45,636 nucleotides of DNA from Alicyclobacillaceae bacterium I2511 (GTDB taxonomy: Bacteria > Bacillota > Bacilli > Alicyclobacillales > Alicyclobacillaceae), in NCBI GenBank assembly GCA_003584005.1, contig QXHL01000023.1, forward strand, positions 1 through 45,636. Reading direction: 5' to 3'. The translations under genes and the position numbers were made by a program. Shown piece by piece: positions 35,187 through 43,726 of this stretch (the first letter of the stretch is position 1; every line of letters starts with the position of its first letter). The notes below the pieces were generated by a model, which had not been told where the DNA came from, did not search any database, and worked only from the letters and a program-made list of their open reading frames with translations.

Positions 35187-36005
35187 ATGGCTGGACAAGA
35201 TACGTTGATGAAAGTTCTTACCCGTTCATTATCTGGTGGGGCTTTGGATGCTTTAGGAGTATTTGATGTCGAGCTGACGGAACCCATGCCGACCGAGTTG
35301 CCTGCAAACACCCTGCGCATGGATAAAGCGTGGCGGATGCAAGACGGGCGCGTGTTTCACCTAGAGTTTCAAAGCACACGAGAACCAACGCTGCACCGCT
35401 TCCTAGAATATGATGCCCGTTTAGCCCGCCAACACTTCACGCAGATTCGGACGGTGGTCTTATATCACGCGAAGGTCAACGAGGCTCCCAGCGAGTTGAA
35501 TATTGGCACCGCAATGTATCACGTGGAAAATGTGTATTTATCCCGAATGGATGGGGATCGCGCGTTAGATGAAGTCGAGAAACACTTGGAAACGGGGCGA
35601 TGGGTACCGCAGGATCGACTCCGATTGGCTTTGGCGCTGAATATGAGTTTACAAGAGATGTCCGTGGCATTTGAAAAAGTGCTTAAACTGGTATCAGAAG
35701 TCGCCGATGAGACGGAAAGAGACCTGGTTGTGAGTGCGATTGCGGCCCTTGGGGACCACTCGCTCAATGACCAGCAACGGACACGATTGCGAAAGGAGTT
35801 GCGAAAAATGTCCAAGATTGCAGAGGAATTATACCAGGAAGGCCGTCAGGAAGGTTGGCAAGAAGGCCGTCAGGAAGGAGAACACAGCCGGGCCGTGACC
35901 ACAGCTAGGAATTTGTTGCACATGGGAATGACCGCAGACCAAGTCGCAAAAGCGACAGACTTGCCGCTGGAGGAAGTCCAGAAACTCAAAGAGGAATTGC
36001 ATTAA
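35187..36005 (+). CDS. Rpn-type recombination-promoting nuclease / PDDEXK-family protein
   Basis: The 272-residue protein starts MAGQDTLMKVLTRSLSGG. The PDDEXK-type core is about residues 15-90 (DVELTEPMP, then WRMQDGRVFHLEFQSTRE with the E-x-Q motif and YDARLARQHF). The C-terminus has the repeated QEGRQEGWQEGRQEG tract and a DQVAKATDLPLEEVQKLKEE helix-turn-helix typical of Rpn/transposase-like nucleases. Such proteins cut DNA and stimulate RecA-independent recombination. A conserved ~90-base leader precedes it, shared with the relic at 3859. The Gly-Arg-Gln-Glu repeats are slippage-prone. Confidence 0.8.
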   Translation: MAGQDTLMKVLTRSLSGGALDALGVFDVELTEPMPTELPANTLRMDKAWRMQDGRVFHLEFQSTREPTLHRFLEYDARLARQHFTQIRTVVLYHAKVNEAPSELNIGTAMYHVENVYLSRMDGDRALDEVEKHLETGRWVPQDRLRLALALNMSLQEMSVAFEKVLKLVSEVADETERDLVVSAIAALGDHSLNDQQRTRLRKELRKMSKIAEELYQEGRQEGWQEGRQEGEHSRAVTTARNLLHMGMTADQVAKATDLPLEEVQKLKEELH

Positions 36006-36022
36006 CCATTGCAACAAGACAG

Positions 36023-36052
36023 AGCCAGGTCGTCACAGACTTGGCTTTTTTT
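36023..36052 (+). terminator. Rho-independent terminator after the Rpn-type gene
   Basis: AGCCAGGTC pairs with GACTTGGCT around a six-base loop, then a run of seven T. It lies 18 bases after the stop codon. Confidence 0.85.
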
Positions 36053-36216
36053 GATCTACACGCGGTACAGCCTTGCTCGAATCTTCTCTTTGTACATCGT
36101 TTGCAAAGCGAGTGATTCCGATAAGGGCCCCAGGTCTCTACGTATAAAAACAGGGAAGACTCAAGCGCTGAGCGTGGGGGTGGCCGTCAGGCCATGTCCG
36201 TTCCGACCAACCTTTA

Positions 36217-36561
36217 TTAAGCTTGAATGGTGACGCGTGTCCCGACGGGTACCTGATTTGCCAGCCACAAGACATCTCGGTTGAACATGCGGATACAGCC
36301 TTTAGACACGCGTTTGCCAATCGACGAGGGGCGGTTGGTGCCATGAATCCCATAGTGCGGCCTGGACAATCCCAGCCAATAGGCACCAAAGGGTCCGCCG
36401 GGATGAGGGACCTTGTTGACAATACTGTATTCACCTTCTGGGGTACGAGTCAATGCCTTGCCGATGCCGACCGGAAAGGTGCTGATTACACGGTCCCCTT
36501 TCAATAAATGTAATTGGCGATTCGTCAGGTTGACGACGATTCTATAGGCTTCTTCAGGCAT
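36217..36561 (-). CDS. L,D-transpeptidase (YkuD domain)
   Basis: From ATG 36561 (AAGGAGG about 8 bases upstream) the protein is 114 residues and almost entirely a YkuD domain: RIVVNLTNRQLHLL, VSKGCIRMFN with the catalytic Cys, and HGTNRPSSIG with the conserved His. The enzyme makes 3-3 peptidoglycan cross-links or anchors proteins, often in spore cortex or stressed cell walls. There is no signal peptide or LysM domain, so it may be exported by another route or act at spore formation. Confidence 0.88.
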   Translation of the reverse strand: MPEEAYRIVVNLTNRQLHLLKGDRVISTFPVGIGKALTRTPEGEYSIVNKVPHPGGPFGAYWLGLSRPHYGIHGTNRPSSIGKRVSKGCIRMFNRDVLWLANQVPVGTRVTIQA

Positions 36562-36799
36562 GGGGATGGCCTCCTTGAGTGGTTGTAGCACCCAGACAGC
36601 GTCAGGTGGGCTGTCACGGGTTCGGTGGAGTCAGGATGGGAGATGGAGGATTGGATAACGAAGGGAGAAGCGGGATCGCCCCACTGATGCCTCTGCAAGA
36701 GTATATGCATCCGTGGGATGGGGGGATTTACAAACTTCGAACTGAATGGGGTCGTGCTGTCTGTTCAAACCGTCAGGCCGTCAGCCCATCTCCGTTCTC

Positions 36800-37372
36800 T
36801 CAGACCCATCTTCGCTCCCTCGCTATGCGAATGGCTTCTGTCCGGCTTTGAACGCTAAATTTTCCATACAAGCTAGACAACTGGTTTTTCACCGTCCCCA
36901 CAGATAAGTGGAGTTTTTCTGCGATGTCGGCGTTGCTGTTTCCAGCAGATAATAAATGTAATAACACCCCTTCCCTGCGGGTTAAGGTTTCTACAAAACC
37001 ATCTTGTGTATGAATGGCGTGTTGTAATCCGGAGTGGGTGGACCTAAACTGCACTTCTGGAGCATAGCGACGCCAATTAGGGTCCCATTGACTTGGATTC
37101 CAAGTGCCCGCGTGCATTTGCCGAATGGCTGTGCCAGCAATTGTGGCGGCACCTCCTTGAGAAAACAGGCGGACGCGCCTGCCGCAAGAATCTACATCAG
37201 GCATTCGCAAGTTCACCAGCAGCACATCCACGGCGTCTTGTTTGGCCAGTCGCACCGTCTCACCGCCGTCAGCGGCGGTCCAGGAAACATGGAAGTCCGG
37301 CTCTAGGTTCAGTACCACTGCGAGACTTTCGCGAACAAGCGTTTGGTCTTCACCAATGCCGATTCGAATCAC
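36800..37372 (-). CDS. NarL/LuxR-type response regulator with degenerate receiver
   Basis: GTG 37372 with GGAGG upstream gives 190 residues. The receiver begins IRIGIGEDQTLVRES, but the usual phospho-Asp position is Asn (VDVLLVNLRMP, about residue 54), and the second half of the domain is short and without the conserved Lys. The C-terminal LuxR HTH is intact: LTRREGVLLHLLSAGNSNAD, EKLHLSVGTVKNQLSSLYGK. Such proteins may act without phosphorylation. The gene follows a broken histidine kinase gene by about 87 bases. Confidence 0.8.
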   Translation of the reverse strand: MIRIGIGEDQTLVRESLAVVLNLEPDFHVSWTAADGGETVRLAKQDAVDVLLVNLRMPDVDSCGRRVRLFSQGGAATIAGTAIRQMHAGTWNPSQWDPNWRRYAPEVQFRSTHSGLQHAIHTQDGFVETLTRREGVLLHLLSAGNSNADIAEKLHLSVGTVKNQLSSLYGKFSVQSRTEAIRIARERRWV

Positions 37373-37459
37373 AAATTTTCACCTCCAGTCCATCTCTCGA
37401 TTCTGTATGACAAGTTTTATTCACCAGCGGGGTGCGCTTTAACAAAGCAATTTTCTCGC

Positions 37460-38354
37460 TCAGGGAGTGAGGGGAACTGTCAGACAAAGTGTTCCTCCCA
37501 GGGATTCCACGCGCTTTTGTAATTCCACCATGCCCATGCCAGAGCTGCTCATGTCCAGCTTCTCCGCAGCACCTTTTATGGTTGGGACCACGCCTTTTTC
37601 ACATCTGAGAGCAAGACCAGTTACCGAAAGAAGGACCTCGCTGGTAGACGTTTGCAACTGCACTGCGATGTGTTTTGCAAAGGTGTGTTCCAGGATGTTG
37701 GTGCTGGCTTCAATCAAGGCCCTACCCAGGACCTCTCCGACGTTGACGCCTTCTAAGAAGCGGTGCCAATCCGGTGGCTGAAGATTCACATCAAGCCCCA
37801 CACCGCATCGTGCACACAATCGGCGGACAGAGGCCAAGCCGTAATCCAACCAATCTTGATGAGTTCATCGATCCGTATATCCTCGCTGCACCACTTCCCG
37901 CATTTCCTCCAATCCCGTGATGGCTGCTTCGCGGGCTCTGTGCATAAATTCTCTCCGCAAGGGTTTGTGGGTGGCGTCTGCTGCATCTAACGCGCGAATA
38001 ACAGCAGTCCAGTGTTGGCCCATCATATCGTGAAGTCGGCTGGCCCATATTCATGCGCTCCTCAACTCGCGCGTGTTCTTCTCGTTCATAAGCGGACACT
38101 AGGGTTTCCCTCTGTGCAAAGAAGGATGAGAAGTGTTCGTCAGTATGGGGGGTGGGTGATGTGGAGGTGTGGAGCAAGATTTGGGGCTGGCGTATGAGTT
38201 GGCATAGAAATTCGCACACGAGCGGGGAATCTGTGTCGGCCACACAGTGGTATCCGGCGCGTATTCCCTTGGCTCCCGCCTTTCGGGGATCGCCCACAGC
38301 TTTTGCACGAGCCAGGAAGGTTTGCGGCGGTCTTGGCGAAACGAGTATAGCCAT
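37460..38354 (-). pseudogene. NarX/ComP-type histidine kinase, frameshifted and stopped
   Basis: Frame 1 starts MAILVSPRPPQTFLARAK and reaches ETLVSAYEREEHARVEERMN. A frameshift is needed to read IWASRLHDMMGQHWTAVIRA, the phospho-accepting His of the HisKA_3 type. A TGA after QRGYTDR is followed in frame by the ATPase part (LDYGLASVRRLCARCG, LIEASTNILEH N-box, SSSGMGMVELQKR). With the frameshift and one stop no kinase is made, unless the sequence is wrong here. Confidence 0.75.
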
Positions 38355-38514
38355 CTCACGGCTGTGCGGCGGGTTTGTTCACGTGAAGACCAATACACTT
38401 GACGGAGAACAACGGGATTGGCAGGTAAGGGCATCCGCTAGAGAGGTTAATCCACAGAGCGCCTTGATTGAGATAAAATAAGCCTAGAGCATGAACAATC
38501 TGGAGGGAGTTTTG

Positions 38515-38901
38515 ATGGCACAGATGCGACAGGCTCATTCCTTTTACGGTCTCGATCACGTTCAGTTGGCGGCGCCTCGGGGATGTGAGCCGCAGGCCCG
38601 GCAGTTTTTTGGCGACATTCTAGGCATGGAGGAAATTGCCAAGCCGGAGGATTTACGCACACGGGGCGGGGTATGGTTTCGCTGTGGATTGCAGCAAATC
38701 CATATTGGAGTGGAGGAAAATTTTTCATCAGCCAAGAAAGCCCATCCAGCGATTCATGTCAAGAGGTTGTCAGTGCTGAAAGAGAGTCTTGCAGAACATC
38801 AAATTCCCGTTCAAGATGATGAACTTCTTCCTGGAGCGGACCGCTTTTATGTGGCTGATCCATTTGGCAACCGCTTGGAGTTTCTTGAGTGGCGGCTGTG
38901 A
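38515..38901 (+). CDS. VOC-superfamily (glyoxalase-like) protein
   Basis: From ATG 38515 (GGAGGG upstream) this 128-residue single VOC domain reads GLDHVQLAAPRG (first metal His), ARQFFGDILGMEE, GVWFRCGLQQIHIGV and ADPFGNRLEFLEW (terminal metal Glu). Substrate cannot be told; members include glyoxalases, dioxygenases and fosfomycin-resistance enzymes. It is the last gene before the CRISPR leader. Confidence 0.88.
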   Translation: MAQMRQAHSFYGLDHVQLAAPRGCEPQARQFFGDILGMEEIAKPEDLRTRGGVWFRCGLQQIHIGVEENFSSAKKAHPAIHVKRLSVLKESLAEHQIPVQDDELLPGADRFYVADPFGNRLEFLEWRL

Positions 38902-39144
38902 CGGAGTCCACAAATGTTAGATTTGATGATTTGGCTATGCTCTTAGGCTGGTAAGGCATTGTGACGAGCGCGGACCTATAGTGATAACGTTTTTCCCGGG
39001 GGGTTCGCGCAAGCGAATTTTTCCTGGTATGATAGGAGTTGTTGCACAATGCTGGGGATGAACAAGTCTGTAAACGGACGATTTTTGGGAGGTTCGCGAA
39101 AAAACGTCGAAATTCCGTGCCATGTCTGGCCTGAGAGCAGAAGA
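38902..39144 (+). promoter_or_regulatory. Probable CRISPR leader
   Basis: This 243-base AT-rich non-coding stretch lies left of the first repeat. The array's degenerate repeats are at the far end, which fixes the leader on this side. It includes GGTTCGCG repeated near 39001 and 39092. No certain promoter was identified. Confidence 0.6.
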
Positions 39145-41094
39145 GTTACTCCGCGGTCTGACACCGCGGCCCCGTTGAAGAGCGTTGGCGTTATCCGCTC
39201 GCGAAGTAAAACGGAGAGTTACTCCGCGGTCTGACACCGCGGCCCCGTTGAAGATCGCAGTCCCTTGCACAAAGGCTACAACGGTACCCACGTTACTCCG
39301 CGGTCTGACACCGCGGCCCCGTTGAAGAATTATACGCCCCTCGTACAGTGGCACGATACCATGCGTTACTCCGCGGTCTGACACCGCGGCCCCGTTGAAG
39401 AAGGATGGGCGGCAATGCCTTGTTAAATCCCGCGAGGGGTTACTCCGCGGTCTGACACCGCGGCCCCGTTGAAGAGTCCGTATAGTAGGTTCTAGTGGAG
39501 TTCCGCACAGAAGGTTACTCCGCGGTCTGACACCGCGGCCCCGTTGAAGAGACATGAAATACGACCTAGTTTATGTAGACGAAGCTCGTTACTCCGCGGT
39601 CTGACACCGCGGCCCCGTTGAAGACTTCAATCACCGCGACCGTATGTGTGATGGAGTTCTCAGGTTACTCCGCGGTCTGACACCGCGGCCCCGTTGAAGA
39701 TTTGTTGGGCCGTAAATCTGTTCACGCCCCTCATGACGTTACTCCGCGGTCTGACACCGCGGCCCCGTTGAAGAGTCCGCTACCCGAAGACGAAGACGAA
39801 GCTAACGAAAGTTACTCCGCGGTCTGACACCGCGGCCCCGTTGAAGAGTAAGAATTTTAGAGCGGCGCGCGGCAGTGTCGGATTATGGTTACTCCGCGGT
39901 CTGACACCGCGGCCCCGTTGAAGACCAACGGAACAAGGCCATTTGCGTCATACGGCTCGAATGTTACTCCGCGGTCTGACACCGCGGCCCCGTTGAAGAA
40001 TCCTACTCATCTCCTTTTGTAGTCTTTATCATGCACGTTACTCCGCGGTCTGACACCGCGGCCCCGTTGAAGAAATAGAGGATGGGGAATGCTGGATTCA
40101 TGAGGGCGTTACTCCGCGGTCTGACACCGCGGCCCCGTTGAAGCAATATCGGGATGACGGATGTGGCGCAAAGCTTTATGTTACTCCGCGGTCTGACACC
40201 GCGGCCCCGTTGAAGCTGCCCAAATGTATAATCCCCAGTGGGGGATAGTTTCCGGTTACTCCGCGGTCTGACACCGCGGCCCCGTTGAAGCGTTATTTTG
40301 GAATCCGCAAATAGAAATTCAATTTTTGTTACTCCGCGGTCTGACACCGCGGCCCCGTTGAAGCCTGAAGTTCGGTTTAAGAACGGCTCTCGCATTCATG
40401 TTACTCCGCGGTCTGACACCGCGGCCCCGTTGAAGCCAACTGTGGTAATCGAATTTTCGACAGCACAGGCAGTTACTCCGCGGTCTGACACCGCGGCCCC
40501 GTTGAAGCAGGGCGTGTTGAATGCCTATGCAGGCGCGCAAAAGGTGTTACTCCGCGGTCTGACACCGCGGCCCCGTTGAAGCTGGCTATTACTATTCTGT
40601 GGCACAACTTGCAGATGCCGTTACTCCGCGGTCTGACACCGCGGCCCCGTTGAAGCGCCCACAGGCAGACTCATTTCGTAATCCGTTAGCCGTTACTCCG
40701 CGGTCTGACACCGCGGCCCCGTTGAAGCGCCCCATAGGTATAGGGAGTCACGCAAGACGTGGAGTTACTCCGCGGTCTGACACCGCGGCCCCGTTGAAGC
40801 TCACCCATCCGATGGGAGCAGCCTATTTCCATGGAGTTACTCCGCGGTCTGACACCGCGGCCCCGTTGAAGCAATGTGACGGCAGCTTGAAAATCATTCC
40901 AAGAACTATGTTACTCCGCGATCTGACACCGCGGCCCCGTTGAAGTCGCTTGGGAGCGTGATTGTGAGAAAGTCTTGGTTGTTGTTACTCCGCGGTCTGA
41001 CACCGCGGCCCCGTTGAAGTGATATCCGAACAGCTGCAAAGACGGGGAATCCGAACAAGTTACTCCGCGGTCTGACACCGCGGCCCCGATGAAG
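39145..41094 (+). CRISPR. CRISPR array, 27 repeats and 26 spacers, no cas genes in window
   Basis: The 36-base repeat starts GTTACTCCGCGGTCTGAC and ends CACCGCGGCCCCGTTGAAG; CCGCGGT and ACCGCGG form a 7-bp stem with loop CTGAC. Spacers are 35-41 bases counted this way. Repeats 1-24 and 26 are identical; repeat 25 (40910) has one change (G to A) and repeat 27 (41059) one (T to A near the 3' end), so the right end is the old end and transcription is left to right. The next base after each repeat is A in repeats 1-13, C in 14-24, T in 25-26 and C in 27, so the repeat is really 37 bases. The 3' tail TTGAAGC resembles class 1 handles, but type cannot be assigned without cas genes. Confidence 0.97.
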
Positions 41095-41265
41095 CGCGTG
41101 CTGCAGTGTTAGAGCAACTGCGCCGATTATGGCGCGTCCGGAGCCATTGGACAGCTTTGGCTCCATCTTTTCAAAGTATTCCGTCCACTTTGCGCCATGA
41201 GCCGGGTGGTTTGACGGCACTGACCAGGGTGAATGGCGCGTTGATATGTCCACAGGATGGTGCAT

Positions 41266-41472
41266 ATGGAGGTTCAGTATCGTGTGATCCGGGGACACAA
41301 TCGGAGCTATGATGAAGCGCTGCGATTTCGCGCTGGGGAGCAAGTAAAGGTGGGTCAACGGGACGCTCACTGGCCGTCGTGGCTCTGGTGCACTGTCGCC
41401 TCGGGCGCTGGGGCATGGGTCCCGGAGCAACTTCTTACCTTTGTAGATAAGATGAGTAAGGTGGTCGAGTAG
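41266..41472 (+). pseudogene. SH3-like domain protein cut by a group II intron remnant
   Basis: From ATG 41266 (AGGA upstream) it reads MEVQYRVIRGHNRSYDEALR, FRAGEQVKVGQRD and WPSWLWCTVASGAGAWVPEQ, a variant SH3 fold. It then ends in KMSKVVE at a stop created by the intron's 3' end (minus strand). Related proteins continue with a second SH3 repeat, so the C-terminal half is lost. Confidence 0.65.
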
Positions 41473-42009
41473 AAGCGCATCTTGCGACGCGCCCCCCTCA
41501 CAGAACCGTGCTTGCGCTATTTACGCACACGGCTCCTCATAAAATCATTCGTGGAAATATGTCGGCGTCATCCGAAAGTTCATGATGTTCACATGTATTT
41601 TCGGCGCAGGCAACGGAAATTTAGCAAGAAACATAGTGTATTTCGATGCGTCAAAGCTTTTCCGTTGACTCCTGCGGTTCAACCACTTGAACAGGGTCCA
41701 TCTCACATGGTAGAAAAATTCATAAAGCCTCGGTCCGTTGTCTGTGATGCCGTAATATTGGTAATACCCCTGCAGTTTTCGGGTCAATTCGTGCATTAGT
41801 TCTGCCACGGGACGGGAGCGATTCTTGCGAATCCACATCTTCATCCTTTGTAGGCTTGCCTGAAATTTCTTCCGGCTTGTTCTCCTCTTTACACGAAATT
41901 TTCCCTGATAACTCTGTCCACAGTAATGAGTTATACCGAGAAAGTCGAATGTCGCTGGCTTGGATGACGCGTCACAATGTTGCTTGGCAAAGCGTCCGAA
42001 CTCCATGAT
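41473..42009 (-). mobile_element. Group II intron 3' part, interrupted by the IS21 element
   Basis: The maturase C-terminus (41545-42006, see next entry) is followed by domain V at 41503-41535, reading GAGCCGTG at one end and CACGGTTC at the other. The intron 3' boundary lies in the SH3-like gene at about 41475-41495. The 5' half is absent on the right side of the IS21 element. Confidence 0.8.
41545..42006 (-). pseudogene. Group II intron reverse transcriptase/maturase, C-terminal part
   Basis: The frame reads MEFGRFAKQHCDASSKPATF then DFLGITHYCGQSYQGKFRVK, RRTSRKKFQASLQRMK, LTRKLQGYYQYYGITDNG and VRWTLFKWLNRRSQRKS, the thumb and maturase domain of bacterial group II intron proteins. The catalytic reverse transcriptase core upstream is removed by the IS21 element. 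Confidence 0.88.
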
Positions 42010-42154
42010 TGCATATTACGACGAAAGTTGCCACCAAATCCGAAGCAAAGTTGCCACTACATTTGAGTTAAATCCGGCTCCGATTCCGGTTCAAAGTTGC
42101 CACTTCTTTTTCCCTCTTATGAACTCACCAGAGTGTGTAGGGCGAACTGGAAAT

Positions 42155-42919
42155 TTACTCGGGCTCTACGTTGGATTTTTCCGGGGAAAGTCCCTGGATT
42201 TTTCGCATCGATTCTCCCGTTAACTTGATTTTATACGCGTTGTGGACCAGCCTGTCCAGTATGGCCTCTGCGAGGGTGGGATCGGCCATCACCTGGTGCC
42301 AGCCATCGATGGGGAATTGACTGGCAACTACAGTGGAATGTAGCGCGTTGCGGTCATCGATCACCTCCATCAAGTCATGACATTCTAGAGGCGTGAGCGG
42401 CAGTTGCCCAAAGTCATCCAGAATGAGTACTTCCACTTTGGCGAGTTTCGCTAGGAGTTTTGTGTAGGTCCCATCCCCCTTGGCCATGGAGAGTTCACTG
42501 AGCAGCCGGGTGGTGCGAGCGTACATTGCACTGTGCCCCAAGCGACAGGCGAGATTCCCTAGGGCACAAGTGAGGTAGGTCTTTCCCACTCCGGTGGGGC
42601 CGGTGATGAGAATGTGGTGGTGTGCCGTCATCCACTGACCGGTGACAAAGGAACGCAAGAGAGATTTGTCTAAACCTCGTGGATGGGAGTAATCCACCTC
42701 CTCCCAACAGGCCTGGGGGATTTTCAGATGAGCTGCCTTGAGCAGCCGGGTGAGGCGATGATTCTCCCGACTGCTCCATTCAGCGTCGACCAAGAGGGCA
42801 AGGCGTTCTTCAAAGGACAAACTGGCTGAATCCGGTTGTTCCTGTTGCGTGAGGAGAGCCTGGACCATGCCATGAAGGCGCATTTGTTGCAGGTGTTCCA
42901 GGGTTTGTTCTGTCCACAT
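42155..42919 (-). CDS. istB: IS21 helper ATPase IstB
   Basis: From ATG 42919 (GAGAGGAG upstream) the protein is 254 residues: Walker A ILITGPTGVGKTYLTCALG, Walker B VEVLILDDFGQLPL and the sensor VVASQFPIDGWHQVM. It is an AAA+ DnaC-like ATPase that activates the IstA transposase. The longer open frame to 43156 lacks a ribosome site. Confidence 0.95.
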   Translation of the reverse strand: MWTEQTLEHLQQMRLHGMVQALLTQQEQPDSASLSFEERLALLVDAEWSSRENHRLTRLLKAAHLKIPQACWEEVDYSHPRGLDKSLLRSFVTGQWMTAHHHILITGPTGVGKTYLTCALGNLACRLGHSAMYARTTRLLSELSMAKGDGTYTKLLAKLAKVEVLILDDFGQLPLTPLECHDLMEVIDDRNALHSTVVASQFPIDGWHQVMADPTLAEAILDRLVHNAYKIKLTGESMRKIQGLSPEKSNVEPE

Positions 42920-43026
42920 CTGTGAAAGCTCCTCTCGTCTAGCGCTTTGAGTGAGAATCCGTAGGACCTCGGGAGCCCCTGAACTTTCACCTCGGCCCCC
43001 AGAAGGTCTTTTGCGTGTGAGGACGG

Positions 43027-43422
43027 TTACTCTTTCCCGGAGGTGTGGTTGTCTTGAGCTTGCCAATAGGCCCGTGCCCGCCAACTGGCCAGCACATCCG
43101 CAGCTTGGCACAACACATCGGCTTCCCGTGCAAAGGGCGTTTTGAGCTTCGCCCACGCTCGCAAAGCATATTCAACCTCCGAAAACCCCCACTCCTGTAC
43201 AGAAACTGGTGGACTGCCTGGAGGACCTTTCGTCATTGCGCGGGCTATGGCAGGCCAGTCCACAGAAATGTGTGGAAAACGTTCTTTCACCTGGTCTTGC
43301 AACCCAGGTGGAATGCGAAACCCGGTTCCTAGGGGGGCCAAGACGATTTGTCGACTCCGTCCCTGCTCGTATAGAGTGGCTACCAGCTGAGCACTATTTT
43401 TACGCCAACGGACAAAGGCCAT
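43027..43422 (-). CDS. Accessory ORF inside the IS21 element
   Basis: This 131-residue protein starts MAFVRWRKNSAQLVATLYEQ and contains GLQDQVKERFPHISVDWPAI and EVEYALRAWAKLKTPFAREA. It lies between istA and istB on the same strand. Similar small ORFs occur in some IS21-like elements, but their role is unknown; it may be a regulator or passenger. The 304 bases between it and istA hold a frame of 75 codons (43463-43690) that I do not trust. Confidence 0.65.
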   Translation of the reverse strand: MAFVRWRKNSAQLVATLYEQGRSRQIVLAPLGTGFRIPPGLQDQVKERFPHISVDWPAIARAMTKGPPGSPPVSVQEWGFSEVEYALRAWAKLKTPFAREADVLCQAADVLASWRARAYWQAQDNHTSGKE

Positions 43423-43726
43423 CAGAAAACTCCCTTTCAGATCGGCGGGGTGCCATCAGATGTCATGACCAGCCCCCTGCATGGATGTTTCTACCGGACC
43501 CTTTCACCCGGTTGGGGTGAGAACCCGCAAATCGGAGCGTCTCCAGTATCGGCGGGGCTCGAATGGACAACTGCCACGGAGAGTCCACTGAATGCGCCGT
43601 TTCTTTCACGTCGTCACAGACCTTGAGGGGTGTTTCCGTGTTCATAGCGTTCATACGTACCTTCCCCTTGCGAACATGCGTAGAATTCATAGGTCCAAAG
43701 AGAGCTTTTTCGCGGATAAATCTGCA

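Noticed and set aside
38902-39144. tracrRNA or Cas12b-type signals near the array
   Set aside because: No anti-repeat complementary to the repeat was found in the leader or right flank, and no cas12/cas9-like frame exists.
38935-40943. Long open frames through the CRISPR array on both strands
   Set aside because: They are repeat translations (for example LQRGRGVRPRSN over and over), a result of repeat and spacer lengths, not genes.
41106-41312. 68-codon frame just right of the CRISPR array
   Set aside because: No ribosome site, overlaps the SH3-like gene start and shows no family motif. It might be a gene tail but cannot be supported.
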